Positions 45,702 to 57,645 of a stretch of DNA of 64,000 bases are shown in pieces (the first letter of the stretch is position 1; the number at the start of each line of letters is the position of its first letter). The notes under the pieces are model-generated. The model searched no databases and had not been told where the DNA came from. It was given only the letters and a program-made list of their open reading frames with translations. The stretch is from Calycina herbarum (Eukaryota > Ascomycota > Leotiomycetes > Helotiales > Pezizellaceae), in contig LLEY01000009.1 of the NCBI GenBank assembly GCA_001414485.1, positions 620,001 through 684,000 of the forward strand, written 5' to 3'. The translations under genes were made by a program, and so were the position numbers.

Positions 45702-48700
45702 CTTGGCAGACTCAAAAAAAGGAGGGGTCGATTGAGAATAGTTGGCAATCTGATTCTCACCGGAAGTCGTGGGAGAGGAATTGAAAGACAGAAAAGAAGG
45801 TAGAACAGGAGGGGTAAAGTGGTAATTTAAAGCCCCGGGTCGGTCGGGGACTCTACCAACAGTGAATGAGCAGACGTTACATGGGAATCTTGGGGAGACC
45901 CCTCTTTGATTTAATGGAACTCGCTAGAAATTGAAATTACGATCTACTGCAAGCTATCATCTGCGTCATTCACTGCGAGGTGAACGATGTCGAAAACTTA
46001 ATTAAGAAGGTGGTATGGGGATACAGGATGTACAAATATGCAAGGCGATAAACAGAATACTATCCCAGCCATACAGAGCTCCCTGAACGAACGAGCTAGT
46101 GGAGCGAAGGGGGATTATACCCCACATACAGGCTGTGGTGATCCGGGGCTTTTATCTACCGAGTGCCGAATCCAACCTGTACCTTGCAGATACCCCTCCC
46201 CAAATGACCAAATTATATCCTTGTAGGTTAGGTGCTTCGTGACCGAAAATTGCTGATGATAAAGTCAGATGTGACTTACGATCTTGGTGTTTGAAACATT
46301 TATATAGTCTTTGAAGACTATTTCGTGGAAAGATTAGCGAAAGGTTTTCATCTATCCGTACAGGTGTGGTGTCTTAATAGTGTACACAAGATAAAACTGA
46401 AATTTAGCTTGATCATGACTTTTTTCTTATCTCATACCAAGTTACTACTCTATGTTCCCTAGAAGTACTCGTCTCGCTAATTGAATGTTTTAAAATCAAA
46501 TAGTTGTTTTTCTCTCTCTAAGCCTTCGTCGTACATTTAGTAAATTAAAGAATTTATAAAAGAATGCTAGAGTAATGGAATTAGAGCCTTAATGTTCGGG
46601 TTTCCTGGCTATCCTACAATACTACATTAATTAATTAAATTTTTCTAGAACATTTAGGATGGTATATCTGATCGGCATGAATCTAGTGTATGCTAAGCAT
46701 TAGCACTACTTCGAACAATAGTAATTTACTCTCAACGCTTCTACCGACTGCCTACGAAGTTCTATTTTTTATTTTATTTTGAATCTGTCATCAAAGCACT
46801 AGTATGTTTTGTCCTAAAAGTCTGTTATTAGTCATTAATTTGATAGTTTCACTAATACCTCAGACTTTGTAGAAAAATAAACTTATCCACTAATAATTAT
46901 TAAGTATTACTTTTACTATATAAGTGTCTCAACCACAATATGCTTGCTTCTCATTTAAGATATATCTTCATCATCACTTATAGTCTTCTCTCTTAGAGTC
47001 TATAAGGACTCCTCGATTGCCGGATCTCTCTTATATCGGCCGCTCAGCAAGGTTGTCTTTGGAGACTTGAGAAAGTATAAAGCGAGTCCTACGAGTAGAT
47101 TTAGTAAGCTTATAAATATTAAGTATAGTGAAGAGTAAAGAAGAAGCGATTCTACTAAAGAGAAACAAGAAACAAGTAGAGGAAGAGCTCTTATTATATA
47201 GAGATCATAAAATTTTGAAAAAGAGAGCTTATTTTACTTAGGGGATAAGACTGAGAAGAGAGGCCATGAGATTAGAGAAAATGCGGTGGAGAACGCGGGG
47301 GAGGGGTGGGGCCGGGGGTAGAACAGTAGGAAAAGTATAGGCATATGAGTAAATAATTTATTAGTGAATAAAAATAAATGAATTTATTCACCGAGTCCGC
47401 AATATTGGTGAAACCCTTATATTATTGACCAATGCTAGAATTTCCAGATAAGATATACCAGTACTTATAACGAACATTGAATAAAATGCAATAGCCAAAG
47501 AGGTGTGTGATAGAGGTAAGGGGCGGATAGTTAGGACTATGAGTGTCGAGAACGAGGGATTGGCTTGTTTGAGGCTATAAACTTAAATTCAAGCGCTTCC
47601 TGTGGTTTTTGGGGATTGTCCAAGGATTATGATACCATCGATTCCTTCTGTTGCCTGGACTGGACCATTTACCATTTACGTTTACTTTGACTTTGCTGTG
47701 TTCACATGGTTATTAGAGCATTTTGGTGGTTGACTGTCAGGGCGGTCGGTTGTTGTCGGGCATTTGCAGCATATAACGATTGGCGTGATTTCCTGGGGTA
47801 CATTTCTAAAATTTACTAATCCTTAGGAGATTATCTTTTTTTGCCGATAAAAATCAAGGAGAGGGAGTTGAGAGACTTCAAGTGTTGTTAAATTCACAAC
47901 CAAGAGTATAAGTGCTGCTATTTTTTCTTCTTTCTCTTTATGCCAACATACATGCGAGTTGTAAGCTACTTGTTCTACATCGAGATGAACCAACGCTTTT
48001 CTCAAGTTCATGTGACCTAATTAGAGTTTTTCTCAAAGTGTTGGTTGGTTGGTCCAACGTTTTTGCCAGAGAGTTTTGTGATTGGCTGGTTGGTTGGTTG
48101 TTGGGATGTGAATTCTTGATACTTGACTTGAGCATGGAGGCTTGTTAGTAATATGAGTCTTCAAAGTTTTGGCGCATAAGAAAGAAATGGGGTCCTAGCG
48201 AAACGCCAACTAGAGGGGGAAAGGTGAAGCATGACTCCTTCATGTCACAATTTCAGATATAACTTGAGGCAAAAGAACTGTTCGCGATAGATCAAGGTAT
48301 TTAACAAGCTAGAAGTAATGCTTCAACTAGCATACAACATCTCTCCGAAAAATAACAGCATTTCAAAAATCAAGGTATGAGTACAAATAAACTATCAGTC
48401 AAAAAAAGGTTCGCTATAAGAATCGAAGACGTAGCCTGCACAGTACGTAGGTGATATGGCCGGCACCAGTCCCCTGACCATCACGTAAACATGTTCAAAG
48501 TGCCGAAAGTCGAGGCAGGAAACCATATCCAGCAGCGCCCTGCTCCAATAAACACTCAAATCTTGTCCGTTTCCTGATTCAAAAAAGTATAGCATTTGAA
48601 TCGAGATACCGCGTAGCGGTATCAACCCTTTTCGGCGGGAGGTAACTCCTCTGGGTACCTCTCTGGCCTTCCTTCGATCGTGATTTTTTTCGTTCGTTTG

Positions 48701-48824
48701 CCACACGGGTATATCCAACCTACAACGCGCAACATATTTAACCTTTGAAACAGCCGCATCCCCTAAGCTTAATTCTCAAATAAATCTCCGAGAACCACAA
48801 CTTCTTGTTATGAAAATTGACAGC
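45702..48824. other. gene-free region, AT-rich from about 46400 to 47500
   Basis: The first few hundred bases are the promoter of the GH92 gene. From about 46400 to 47500 the sequence is very AT-rich with dense stops, probably a RIP-affected repeat remnant, although no terminal repeats were found. No gene is supported. Confidence 0.5.
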
Positions 48825-49543
48825 TTAAGCAGTGAAGCCAACTTCAACAAAGCCAACTTCTCTTCGGGTAAATTGTGCATCTGGCACGCAAAAGTCCATC
48901 GCCCACGTAGTAAGAGACATCGGGCACGACTGTATTATGTTAGCACCAATACCTCTTTAAGTAGTTCAAGAAAGAAACGTACGTGTGTAGCAGTTTGATC
49001 GGGAAACTGATAGGCATCCTTACACGCCTCGTTCTTCTTGCACTTAATCGGCTTGCAAGTATCGACGCCAGCTCCCTGGCCGATTGGGGAAACCCTGATG
49101 TTTGCATCCATGAAAGGACTTCCAGTTCTTGCTGGTCCAGCTCCATCGATATCACTAAGATCCCAGAACATGGTCTTATCGGTGGGGGTGTATTCAAACT
49201 GGGTTACTTTGGCCATATTGTCGGCGCGAGCGATCTTGACCGAGGTGCCGAGTGGCTTCACGTTGAATAGAGGAAGGTTAAATGTTCCACCATTGGGTTT
49301 GATAACGAAAGGCGGGCTTTTTCCGTCGCATTGGTTGACATCGGTTCCCTTGTTGCATCCACCGTTGTGAGACTGCTTGACATAGATTGGGTAAGTGCAG
49401 CTGCTTGGGTTAGAGAGATCCAAGAATAATTAGAAAAACAAGAGACTGTTGCGAACTCACTAATTCTTGAAGTTTAGCGAAGCGCTTGCCATTGAGGCCG
49501 AAGCCAACAAGAGCGCAACGGCTTGAAGAGAGAAAGAACGCAT
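48825..49543 (-). CDS. BYS1-domain secreted protein
   Basis: Exons 49543-49461, 49403-48983 and 48929-48825 join to 202 residues. A signal peptide (MRSFSLQAVALLLASASMASA) is followed by SLNFKNYCSYPIY-like sequence, here SLNFKNYSSCTYPIYVKQS, then GGCNKGTDVNQCDGK, TSVKIARADN, VTQFEYT, FWDLSDIDGAG and CKPIKCKKNEACKDAYQFPD. These are the conserved blocks of the Blastomyces yeast-phase-specific (BYS1) family, small thaumatin-like beta-sandwich proteins that are secreted and often stage-regulated. Function is unknown. The last exon (SCPMSLTTWAMDFCVPDAQ) supplies two more Cys; its 3' end after that departs from the usual short tail, so the C-terminus is less certain than the core. Confidence 0.85.
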
Positions 49544-52521
49544 TTTGATGGATTTTCTAAGTTTTCGAGGGTTGAAAAGGGGGTAGTTTGGGGGGTTATT
49601 GGTAGGTAGAGGTAAATGACAGTTTTGGTAATTTGCAATGAGCGTGGTGACGATATCGTCAATGAATAGAGACAGAATAGTGAGCAAAGCTCGAGCGAAA
49701 GAACAAACAAAAACTGCGAATTGAAAACCTGAAAACGTGTGATAAGATAAAACAGAAATCGGGAATTCCACCACCGTTACCTTATATGACAAAGCTCACT
49801 TTGAGAAGGAATAACCTCATCACCCTCCAGATAGGCGACTCGTAGCGGCCCCCGGGCGTGGACGCCACGCTGCGAGTAAAATTAGATTTCAAACATGGGG
49901 CTGACTCCTCCCAAGCTTTCATGATCCTCAATTAAACAGGCTCGTCGAACCATACCCAGTCATGAACCCCTGAAAGGAACATTTGCGCGAGAAGAAACAG
50001 TTCGTTCTGCCGCTGCAGGAAGGGAGGTGTGGAAGAAAGAGGATGAGCCTCTCAGAACAAATCCCAGAGGCGAAGCCCTTCTTGTTTTAAACCCCTGACC
50101 CGGTCTCTTTCTCACTTCAGCTGACTCTCCTCCCCCTAGCCACACGTGATCTAGCTTCATCCTTTCTCCCCTTTTGCGGCGTGTGATTGGATCTTGGGAA
50201 CGCCATTTACATGGATTCTCAAAATCATTGGATATAATCGTAAACATGCCAATCCGTTTCAAAAATAAACGTACAAAAGAGGGCGCTCCCGCACCTTGGC
50301 ACTCTGAAAAATTAATCGTGGAATTTGTTCCTCTTATTTGTACTTCGTAACGTGAGGGCGATGGTTGGTTTTTGTAAGTGGAATTTTGATTTACATTGGT
50401 AGAAAGGGTTAGTCATTGTTCACACTTGTTTTTACATACCTGGTGTACTTTTTGGGGGTGTTTCCCCTTCCCATCGGGCGCAATCTGGAGCAACCTGACA
50501 ACTTGGGTTTGGAACTTCGCAGAAAATGTTTGCGTCCACATACGTAAGTTTTAAATAAACCCACCTCGTATCTTGTTGTTGGTGTTAGTATTTTCATTGT
50601 TTGAATAAGTGGTGACGGTAGGGTTTAACGAGCCATCGAGTTAGACCTTCACTGGAAATTTACCCACATGGTCCTCCGCGAAGTACGTACGGTACGTGCC
50701 TTCCTTCCGAACACTCATATCATTGAAACTCGAAACATGCATCTCGCTTTCTCCAGATTCTTTTGGATCTACGCAAGCATCTGCGAACAGGTTTGCTGTA
50801 ATCACCCCTGTTCAAATCCTCATTTTGACGAATCAAATTTCTGTCATACCCTAATCTTTTCAACATGCCAAGCGAGGACTATTGCTCGAAGCCTCACTTG
50901 TTCATTAAAAAAGGATCTCATCGCAGACAAGATCTAAGCCCCGCATTCTGTCCAAACTGGAAATACTACCCACATAGTTCAGAAACAATTCCCCACGAGG
51001 TAGTGGCTTATTTAGGTAACTTGCCACGATCGAAATAATCCTGCACCGTAGATCGCAAGACACTTTAAGGTGTTGACCTAAACTCGCGCCTCTTCCACGC
51101 TTATTCGGGGATTTCCTACCTTCCAGAAGTAGTAATCGGTTTGTAGCAAGGGTAGTGGTCAAATTTCAAGAGGCAAATTTGGCTTCCTTCTTTTACCGGG
51201 GTGGCTTACCCCACCCTAAACGGCTCGTCCACCGGTGCTTCGCCAAATTATTAATTTGAGCCACGAAATGTCTCCTAAATCTGCTTTCAAGAACACATAT
51301 TAAGGCCTTGATTCATGAAGCATAGATTCATGTTTATTTATTATCACTGTAAAGCACCTCATGCTATACCAAAGCAATGCAGCGTTTCCGTTGAGGTTTA
51401 AATCAATTTGAACTTCCCAATTTTCACACTACAATAAACCAACTTAATCCTGCCGGTTTTGACTCATTGTTTGGCATATTAACAGGAAGAACTCCCCGGG
51501 CTTCGCTCAGCCTTATAGTTGTATGCTTGGGTGAGTTTCAAGGACTTCAATTTACCTCCAAAAGCAACTATTGGGTGATGAAACCGAAAACTTTTGAGGG
51601 GCTCATTATGTCACGCATTGTTTAAAACACTTAGAACCCCGTAATTGGGTCTTCTGTCCATTGGCTCCTTACACAAGTTCTAAAATAGCATACTTTGGTG
51701 TACTCAACGAGGAGGAATGGGCCTTGCATATTTTGAGATCACACTATTAAACCGAAGTTTCCAGCATTCGGCGAATCTCTGCTTTGCCCTAACACTTTAC
51801 TAACGAATGGCAAGAAAATTATGAGTTGGAAATATGCCTTCCAGGAGTATACAACTCATGAAGTTCTGAGCAACTTTTATCTCGAGTTACTTGTAACAAC
51901 TCTACAATTTGTAACAACAAAATCCATTTGATATCCAAGCCACAACTAACAGCATGGATGAGAACGTAAGTAACACTAATATACGAAAGATATTTATACG
52001 TGATCGTGACCTCCTTTTGACCTAACACCATCTAGAAAGGAGCTTCCTTCAAACTTGGCAACGAAGCGTTCGTCAGTAGAACACAAGTTGAATCCAGTAT
52101 TTGCTACCTACCAAATCCTCAAGCTATTCCGCCTTGCTAGGCTCCGCTTTTTTTCACTTCCGTCGAGGTTGAAACTCGTGTGTTGCATATCGCCTGCAGG
52201 AAGACAGAAATAGAAAATCCAGGCAATGATATAAACTACATAAGGGATATCAAGCGCAAAAAGATATCCAACTTTCCCTCATGGCCAAGAATTGCCTTTT
52301 CCTTTTATTTCAAGTCAAATTCTTCCAAATCTATACACTATTTCACAATTCTTCTTCACCTCGTTACAAGAAAGTTCTAAACTGCACCTCGGGTAACCAG
52401 CCCCACTCTCAAAGGTTTTAGCCACCACACAAATCCCCCAATATGCACAAATTACCCACATATGGAGAAAAGATTAACCAAAAAATGATTGATTCATTGT
52501 TATCAATGAGTTGGTCTCTTT
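49544..52521. other. gene-free region of about 3 kb
   Basis: It begins with the promoter of the BYS1 gene. No convincing gene, repeat or RNA was seen; open frames are short and lack ATG starts or motifs. Composition is ordinary intergenic, without the extreme AT bias of the RIP-like blocks. Confidence 0.45.
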
Positions 52522-52619
52522 GAACAGAGTGGGACTCGAACCCACGCCCCTTTCGAGACCAGGAAATTGTTGTTAAGGTAACCTTAACCTGGCGCCATAA
52601 CCAGCTCGGCCATCTGTCC
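52522..52619 (-). tRNA. tRNA-Leu(AAG) with an anticodon-loop intron
   Basis: On the minus strand the acceptor stem GGACAGA pairs with TCTGTTC, with one G-U pair. A D-arm beginning TGGCCGAGCTGGTTA follows, then the anticodon stem CCAGG/CCTGG, a long variable arm, and the T-arm GTGGGTTCGAGTCCCAC. The long variable arm and D-arm sequence mark a class II leucine tRNA. The loop reads TTAAGG and is followed by a roughly 17 nt intron whose CCTTAA can pair with it, the usual arrangement for nuclear tRNA introns spliced after position 37. The anticodon is therefore AAG, decoding CTT (and CTC once A34 is modified to inosine). Confidence 0.93.
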
Positions 52620-53806
52620 TAGTTGAGTTGTGTTTTATTGGATGTTGAATTTCAGCTTGTTAGTGTTTAAGAAAGCAGCGTTTGTGGGGGTGTGGTTTTT
52701 TGGTGGGGAATTTTCTGTAGCACACGTGAGGGGGTATAAGTGGAGATTTTCTAGTCTAGTTGAAAGCTAATTGGTTCATCGGAGAGGCGGAGGAGAATCA
52801 TCGGGAAGTGGGTGTGGATTTGAAGAGATGTCTGCTTTCTGTTTAGTATTTTTAATGCAATTTGGGATCATGAAGACTATTCCCCCAGCAGCTGAAGTTC
52901 TAGTAACAATCCCAAAGATTTAACGGACTAATTTACCAACTCTTATATTAAATATCGAAGCATATATACTCTAAAAGTGATAATTAGAAGGGACTAACTA
53001 TTATCATTAATTCACTTACGATTCTCTCTCGGAAGTTTAATTTGTATTTTTCAATATTTTATTCTACGAGAATAAAAGCCATCTTATGATGCTTATAAGC
53101 TTTATCTTATTCTACTGAAAACTATTACTACCTTACTTTCACTTAGTTAAGGTGGCTTTTGAGAGTCAAAGTAGTAAGAGGAAGTGATGTTAACGGGGAA
53201 TGGACAGAGCGTGGAGATCTGTGCTTAATGGATAAGTTACAAAATTGTTGCTCCAAAATACCAGAAGAAATAATTATGTGGGAGTACTTCCGATGATTAT
53301 CATGAGTATGTGAGTATGTGAGTATGTGAGTATGTGAAAATTGTAAATTTCTTTTAATTGTTTAAATAAAAATTATAATTCGAGAGAAATAGTTCAAGGG
53401 AAGTTATAAGATTCTTCTAAGATGCGTTTTAATTCTCATTATCATAGGTCCCTTATTATTATCTTATATAGTTCGGAGAAAGGTAGATGTGTGTGTACTA
53501 CACGTCGAACAGACTGAAACTCTTACATGCTCATGCACCAATTTGAGATTTCTAATTAGACCAAGATTCTACGACTGTGATCTTAAACACACTCTATAGG
53601 CGGCGGATGAGACCAACATTACCCAGAAATGTTAAGACAAGAAAGAGGTTAACGGGTTGAGTGATTAAGGTAAGGAAGAGTCATGATCTACATTTCAAGA
53701 AGAAAACACACAGTAAAGACATCAACACAAAAGCTTTCAATTCAATGTCATCCACAGCTCTAATTCCATTCTCTAAGAACTATTTCTCCATCTGAAAAAA
53801 TCTCGT
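52620..53806. other. gene-free region, AT-rich from about 52920 to 53460
   Basis: No gene seen. An AT-rich block and an 8 bp tandem repeat lie between the tRNA and the transaldolase gene. Confidence 0.5.
53303..53337. repeat. TGAGTATG tandem repeat, four copies
   Basis: Four perfect copies of TGAGTATG followed by a partial TGA. A minisatellite-like run with no evident function. Confidence 0.85.
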
Positions 53807-55253
53807 CTAAACCATCAACTCTTCCAACTTCGTCTGCATGTCACAGAAGATCTTGATAGCCTATTCAAACACGTCAACACGATCATTCACCCATCATCCA
53901 CCCCCAGAACATCCAAGTAGGGGGGAAAAACAAGACTCACGTCATCCAACTTCCGCAACCCCTCTCCCCCATCACTCCCCTCAAACTCCTTCTTCCACCT
54001 CGCCTCATCGTCGCCGTACCCTCCCTTGCCCGTCTGATCAGCAACCTCAACATAAGTATTCCCCCCAAAAAGACTCGCAACCTTATTCCCCTTCACATCC
54101 GTCTCGGCCAATTCCTTAAGTAAGGCAGGAGAAATAGTAATGTGATTGACGCCAGCGAGAGCGAGAATTTCATCGATATGTGTCAGACTCGCTGGAAGGA
54201 CTTTTGTGCGGAGCTTGGAGGAGGTATAGTGGTTTTGAGCTGCTAGACAGAGGAGTGCGGCTTTGGCTTTGCGTTTGTCGATGAATCTGATTTTCTTGAA
54301 TTAGCTTTCTTACGCCCTGTTTCATTCCAAAATCATCCAGAGTACGATAAGGAATAAATACCCAGCTTCGAAATGCACCCTCAACTCATTTACATAAGGT
54401 GCAATATACGTGCATCCCACTTCCCCCGCAAGAACAACCTGTTCCATCACAAAAAGCGTCGTAGCTAACGTAGAGATCCCCGATGCTTCGAGCGATTTGC
54501 AAGCTTGCATACCTGCCCAGGTCGAGGGGATTTTTATGCATATTCTTTTGCTATCGAAGGTAGGGAGGATGGTTTTGGACAGGGCGATGATTCCTTTCCT
54601 GGGTGTTAGTAAAAGGAATGGGGATGGAACGTGGATGGAGGAAAAAGGGGAAGGAGAGACGAACTTTGAGCATTCTTAATAGTCTTCTCTTTATCATGAG
54701 AGTGGACAGGGTTTGTTTGGATGTGAATGTAACCTGTGAGGTAGGGACTGATTTGATGTTGAAGTTTGAGCATCTGGTTTTCTTATAAGCTACTTGTCTC
54801 CCCTTGCGTCATCTTCTCTTCTTCTCTTCATGCTCCATCTCCCCTCGTCCATTCCACAGGAAACTTAAAGAAAAGATAAGGAGAGAAAAACATACCGCAA
54901 TATCCCCAGCCAACTCCTTCCCCCCAATCTCAGGGTATTCCCCCGCAAATTGCTTACTCAACTCAACCGATTCCTTGATAAGTTGTGCGTGAACTGGTTT
55001 GACGAGTTCGTTATATGCGATTGCCTGAATTCAATTAACTTCCCCCCCTCTTCCAAAAGAAAAACCAAGGAGGGACAGACCTGATTCGACGTACAATCCA
55101 CGAAGGGACCCAGGGATTTCACAACTAGTTGAGTTAGTAAATGTTAGAGGGGAGGAGAATGAGAAGAGATTTAGAAATACCTTCAACATCCATCGTATCG
55201 CAATCCACCTCACTCCTACTCCTCAACCAATCCAACATCGTTCGCGAAGCCAT
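53807..55253 (-). CDS. transaldolase
   Basis: Seven exons (55253-55181, 55124-55081, 55024-54896, 54773-54665, 54593-54362, 54286-53941, 53860-53807) join to 328 residues. Blocks in order are MASRTMLDWLRSRSEVDCDT, LGPFVDCTSNQ, LTGYIHIQTNP, ICIKIPSTWAGMQACKSLEA, LATTLFVMEQ, and GCTYIAPYVNELRVHFEAG. The Lys in C-I-K-I-P-S-T is the Schiff-base residue of the class I aldolase barrel. The enzyme moves a three-carbon ketol unit between sugar phosphates in the non-oxidative pentose phosphate pathway. The layout differs from the classical TAL1 type and fits the second fungal transaldolase group with a shorter N-terminus. Six introns in 987 coding bases is the highest density in this window. The C-terminus is KLDD then AIKIFCDMQTKLEELMV. 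Confidence 0.9.
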
Positions 55254-56238
55254 CTTGCTCGTCCCTTCCTTCTCGCCCCTTTCCTTTTCCTAGATTCTTA
55301 ACTTCCCAGGTCCTAAATCTCAGACTGAAGCTCCTCAATAATCAGAAGATCTCATAGAAAACATTTAAAGTCCATCGGCCCAAAGCCCTCCGTAGAAATA
55401 CCAATGTTCCCCGCCATCACTTAGCACTGGCGTGTCAAAATAGTCCAAAAACAAATCAATCCCCGCCATTCCCCCCACTGCTGTGACGAAGGTTCAGGGT
55501 AACTTACCCGAAGCTAAACATGCATCTGGGGATTCTTCTCCCAATCACACTTCAGCGGTAGGCCTGCAGACAGATGGATGGAAGGACCCCGCTTTACCTA
55601 CCATGTTGGTACATATGCAGCCGCTCCAATGCGGAACAGTTGGTGCGGGGTCCAAAACCTTTCTTTCCCCATGGAAGATTCGAATTGAGTTTGAAATTCG
55701 AGCAGGTTGGAAAGTTGGAATGTGCAGACCCTCTTTCTCTATGCCATGTTGAATACAGGGTTCCAGTAAGATAGGTAATTTGATCGGTGGGAACTTAAGT
55801 TGCGCTTACCTACCCCCCAACACCGAAAACCCCCCCTTCTTGAAAGTTTATAATTTTTGATAATTGTTTTGGAGTAAGATAATTAAAGGAACATTAGTCC
55901 AAATATATATGTGTCTGCATATATATACATTCCATCTCTACGCCACCAATCCAGTTGATCCCATCCAAAGAATGCATTGGGAAACTCCAAGAATGCCCAA
56001 CCAACCCCCGTTTTGTAAAGACTCCCTTTCCCAAATGCTAAATGCAAATGCAACACCAATCCTGTATAAGATGCTAACCCATCCCATCATAATCGTTAAG
56101 ACACCCGAGAACGCCCAATGCACATGCCCTTCTCTCTCTCTTCCTCCTTCTCGTTCCTCTTGTCTGTCTCTGTCTGTCAGAGAATACATATGAAATCCAA
56201 ACGACACGTATCCCTCTCTTCAATCACCAGCCATTCCC
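55254..56238. other. intergenic, no feature seen
   Basis: Upstream region of the transaldolase gene and the 3' flank of the GH76 gene. A CT/GTCT-rich stretch at about 56130-56180 is simple sequence only. Confidence 0.5.
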
Positions 56239-57645
56239 CTAATCAACAACCATCCACCAAATCATCCCAAGGAACAAACACAGCACCACAGTAGTCAAAA
56301 AACCAGCCCCAACCCTATCCCCCTTCGCAACCCCAAACTTATCAAAAAGCGTACTCGTACTACTCGTCCCCGCAGCATTGTTCCCCGTACTCGTCCCTCC
56401 AGTAGTATTCGTGACCGGCGCCCTCGTCGACCCAATTAAATTCGCCTGCACAACTTCAAGCGCAGCCATCTGCTGTCCCACCCCATATGTCCCATCCCAA
56501 GTCGAATTCTGCGTCCACTTCATCCCACACGTCCTCTTATTATCTCCCCCTCCGCATTGTTTCGCCGCAGCCGTCGCGCTCGGTCGGAGACGTGCCATAA
56601 TAGCGTCATAAGTGAACGGCGCCGATTTAGTCGTTGCAGCCATCCAGCGGGAGAGGTAGGCTTTGAAAGATTGTTGGTCGACGTTACATCTATTGACCGT
56701 TTCGCATGCGACTTCGAACATGACTTCGTCTTGGAAGAATACATCTGTGGCGTTTAATAATCCCCAAGTGCGTTCTTCCCATAGTGCGGAGCCATTCGTG
56801 TAGTTGTACATTGTTGCAGCGCCGAGGAGCATTGCGCCGGCATTGTAGGTCCATTGGATTCGGTTCAATTGCGTGCAGTTTATTAGATCGTCGGAGCCGT
56901 CGTAGACGTAGTAGTTTTCATCTGTTAGGTTAATGGAGCGCATCCAGGTGTAGGCCTTTTCGGCCCATTCGGCGTAGGTTGCGTTTCCGGTGTATCGAGC
57001 CAGTCGCGAGGCTAGGTTGAAGAAACAACCATTCGAGATAGCGTTTTTATAGTTGTAACCGTTATTAAATGGGAAAACCTGCCAGCGTAGTCCTCCACCA
57101 CATGTTGTAGGATCCCATCGTGGGACTTGGGTATTAAAAACGGCCTGGGCCAGCGCAAGCCATTGGGGTTGTTCTTTCGGAGGATCCGGAAAGTTGACTT
57201 CTGCAGCGGTCATTGCTGCAAGTCCCCAGAAGCTCTGATCATCGTTTCCGGTGGTTTTCGTTTGATTCGGTGTCATATAATCCTGATTGGGACCGACTTG
57301 GAACAGCATAGCTTGCGTTGTGACAGCATTATAAGTCGCGTCGCCGGTATAGTACCAATAATCAATCATGGAGCCGAACATTGCACCTGCTTCCCACCAA
57401 TAATATGGGGAGGGTAGGTTTCCTGGAATATCTCCTGTGTTGTTTCCGGTATAGTAAAGCATCATGTCGTGCGCGAGAATGCCCGCGGCAGTTTTTATTG
57501 AGTCTGCAAGACAATTAGTACAATTGAGAGGCAGTGGGAAGCAGAATTGGAACTTGCCTTGAGAGTTTATGTCCAGATCAATCGCTTCTATGATTGGAGC
57601 TCCAGCAAGAAGCGCCACCGACGCCCATCTCAGTGAGGGCTTCAT
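56239..57645 (-). CDS. DFG5: GPI-anchored GH76 protein, Dfg5/Dcw1 type
   Basis: The frame 57645-56239 is open throughout (468 codons), but a 54 nt GC-AG intron at 57557-57504 very probably lies within. It has donor GCAAGT, branch TACTAAT and acceptor TTGCAG. Removing it turns an odd insert into the family sequence DLDINSQDSIKTAAGILAHD and gives 450 residues. A signal peptide (MKPSLRWASVALLAGAPIIEA) precedes the barrel. Family blocks are MLYYTGNNTGDIPGNLPSPY, YYWWEAGAMFGSMIDYWYYT, and GNDDQSFWGLAAMTAAE, where the Asp pair is catalytic. A Ser/Thr/Gly-rich linker and a hydrophobic tail (FLTTVVLCLFLGMIWWMV) form a GPI signal. Dfg5/Dcw1 proteins are thought to transfer GPI mannoproteins onto cell-wall glucan. 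Confidence 0.92.
   Translation of the reverse strand: MKPSLRWASVALLAGAPIIEAIDLDINSQGKFQFCFPLPLNCTNCLADSIKTAAGILAHDMMLYYTGNNTGDIPGNLPSPYYWWEAGAMFGSMIDYWYYTGDATYNAVTTQAMLFQVGPNQDYMTPNQTKTTGNDDQSFWGLAAMTAAEVNFPDPPKEQPQWLALAQAVFNTQVPRWDPTTCGGGLRWQVFPFNNGYNYKNAISNGCFFNLASRLARYTGNATYAEWAEKAYTWMRSINLTDENYYVYDGSDDLINCTQLNRIQWTYNAGAMLLGAATMYNYTNGSALWEERTWGLLNATDVFFQDEVMFEVACETVNRCNVDQQSFKAYLSRWMAATTKSAPFTYDAIMARLRPSATAAAKQCGGGDNKRTCGMKWTQNSTWDGTYGVGQQMAALEVVQANLIGSTRAPVTNTTGGTSTGNNAAGTSSTSTLFDKFGVAKGDRVGAGFLTTVVLCLFLGMIWWMVVD

Noticed and set aside
46400..47500. AT-rich block as an identifiable transposon
   Set aside because: No terminal repeats, target duplication or protein motif could be found, so only a repeat-like composition is reported.
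48395..48718. A 107-codon minus-strand frame downstream of the BYS1 gene
   Set aside because: It starts at TTG, shows no motif and lies in ordinary intergenic sequence.
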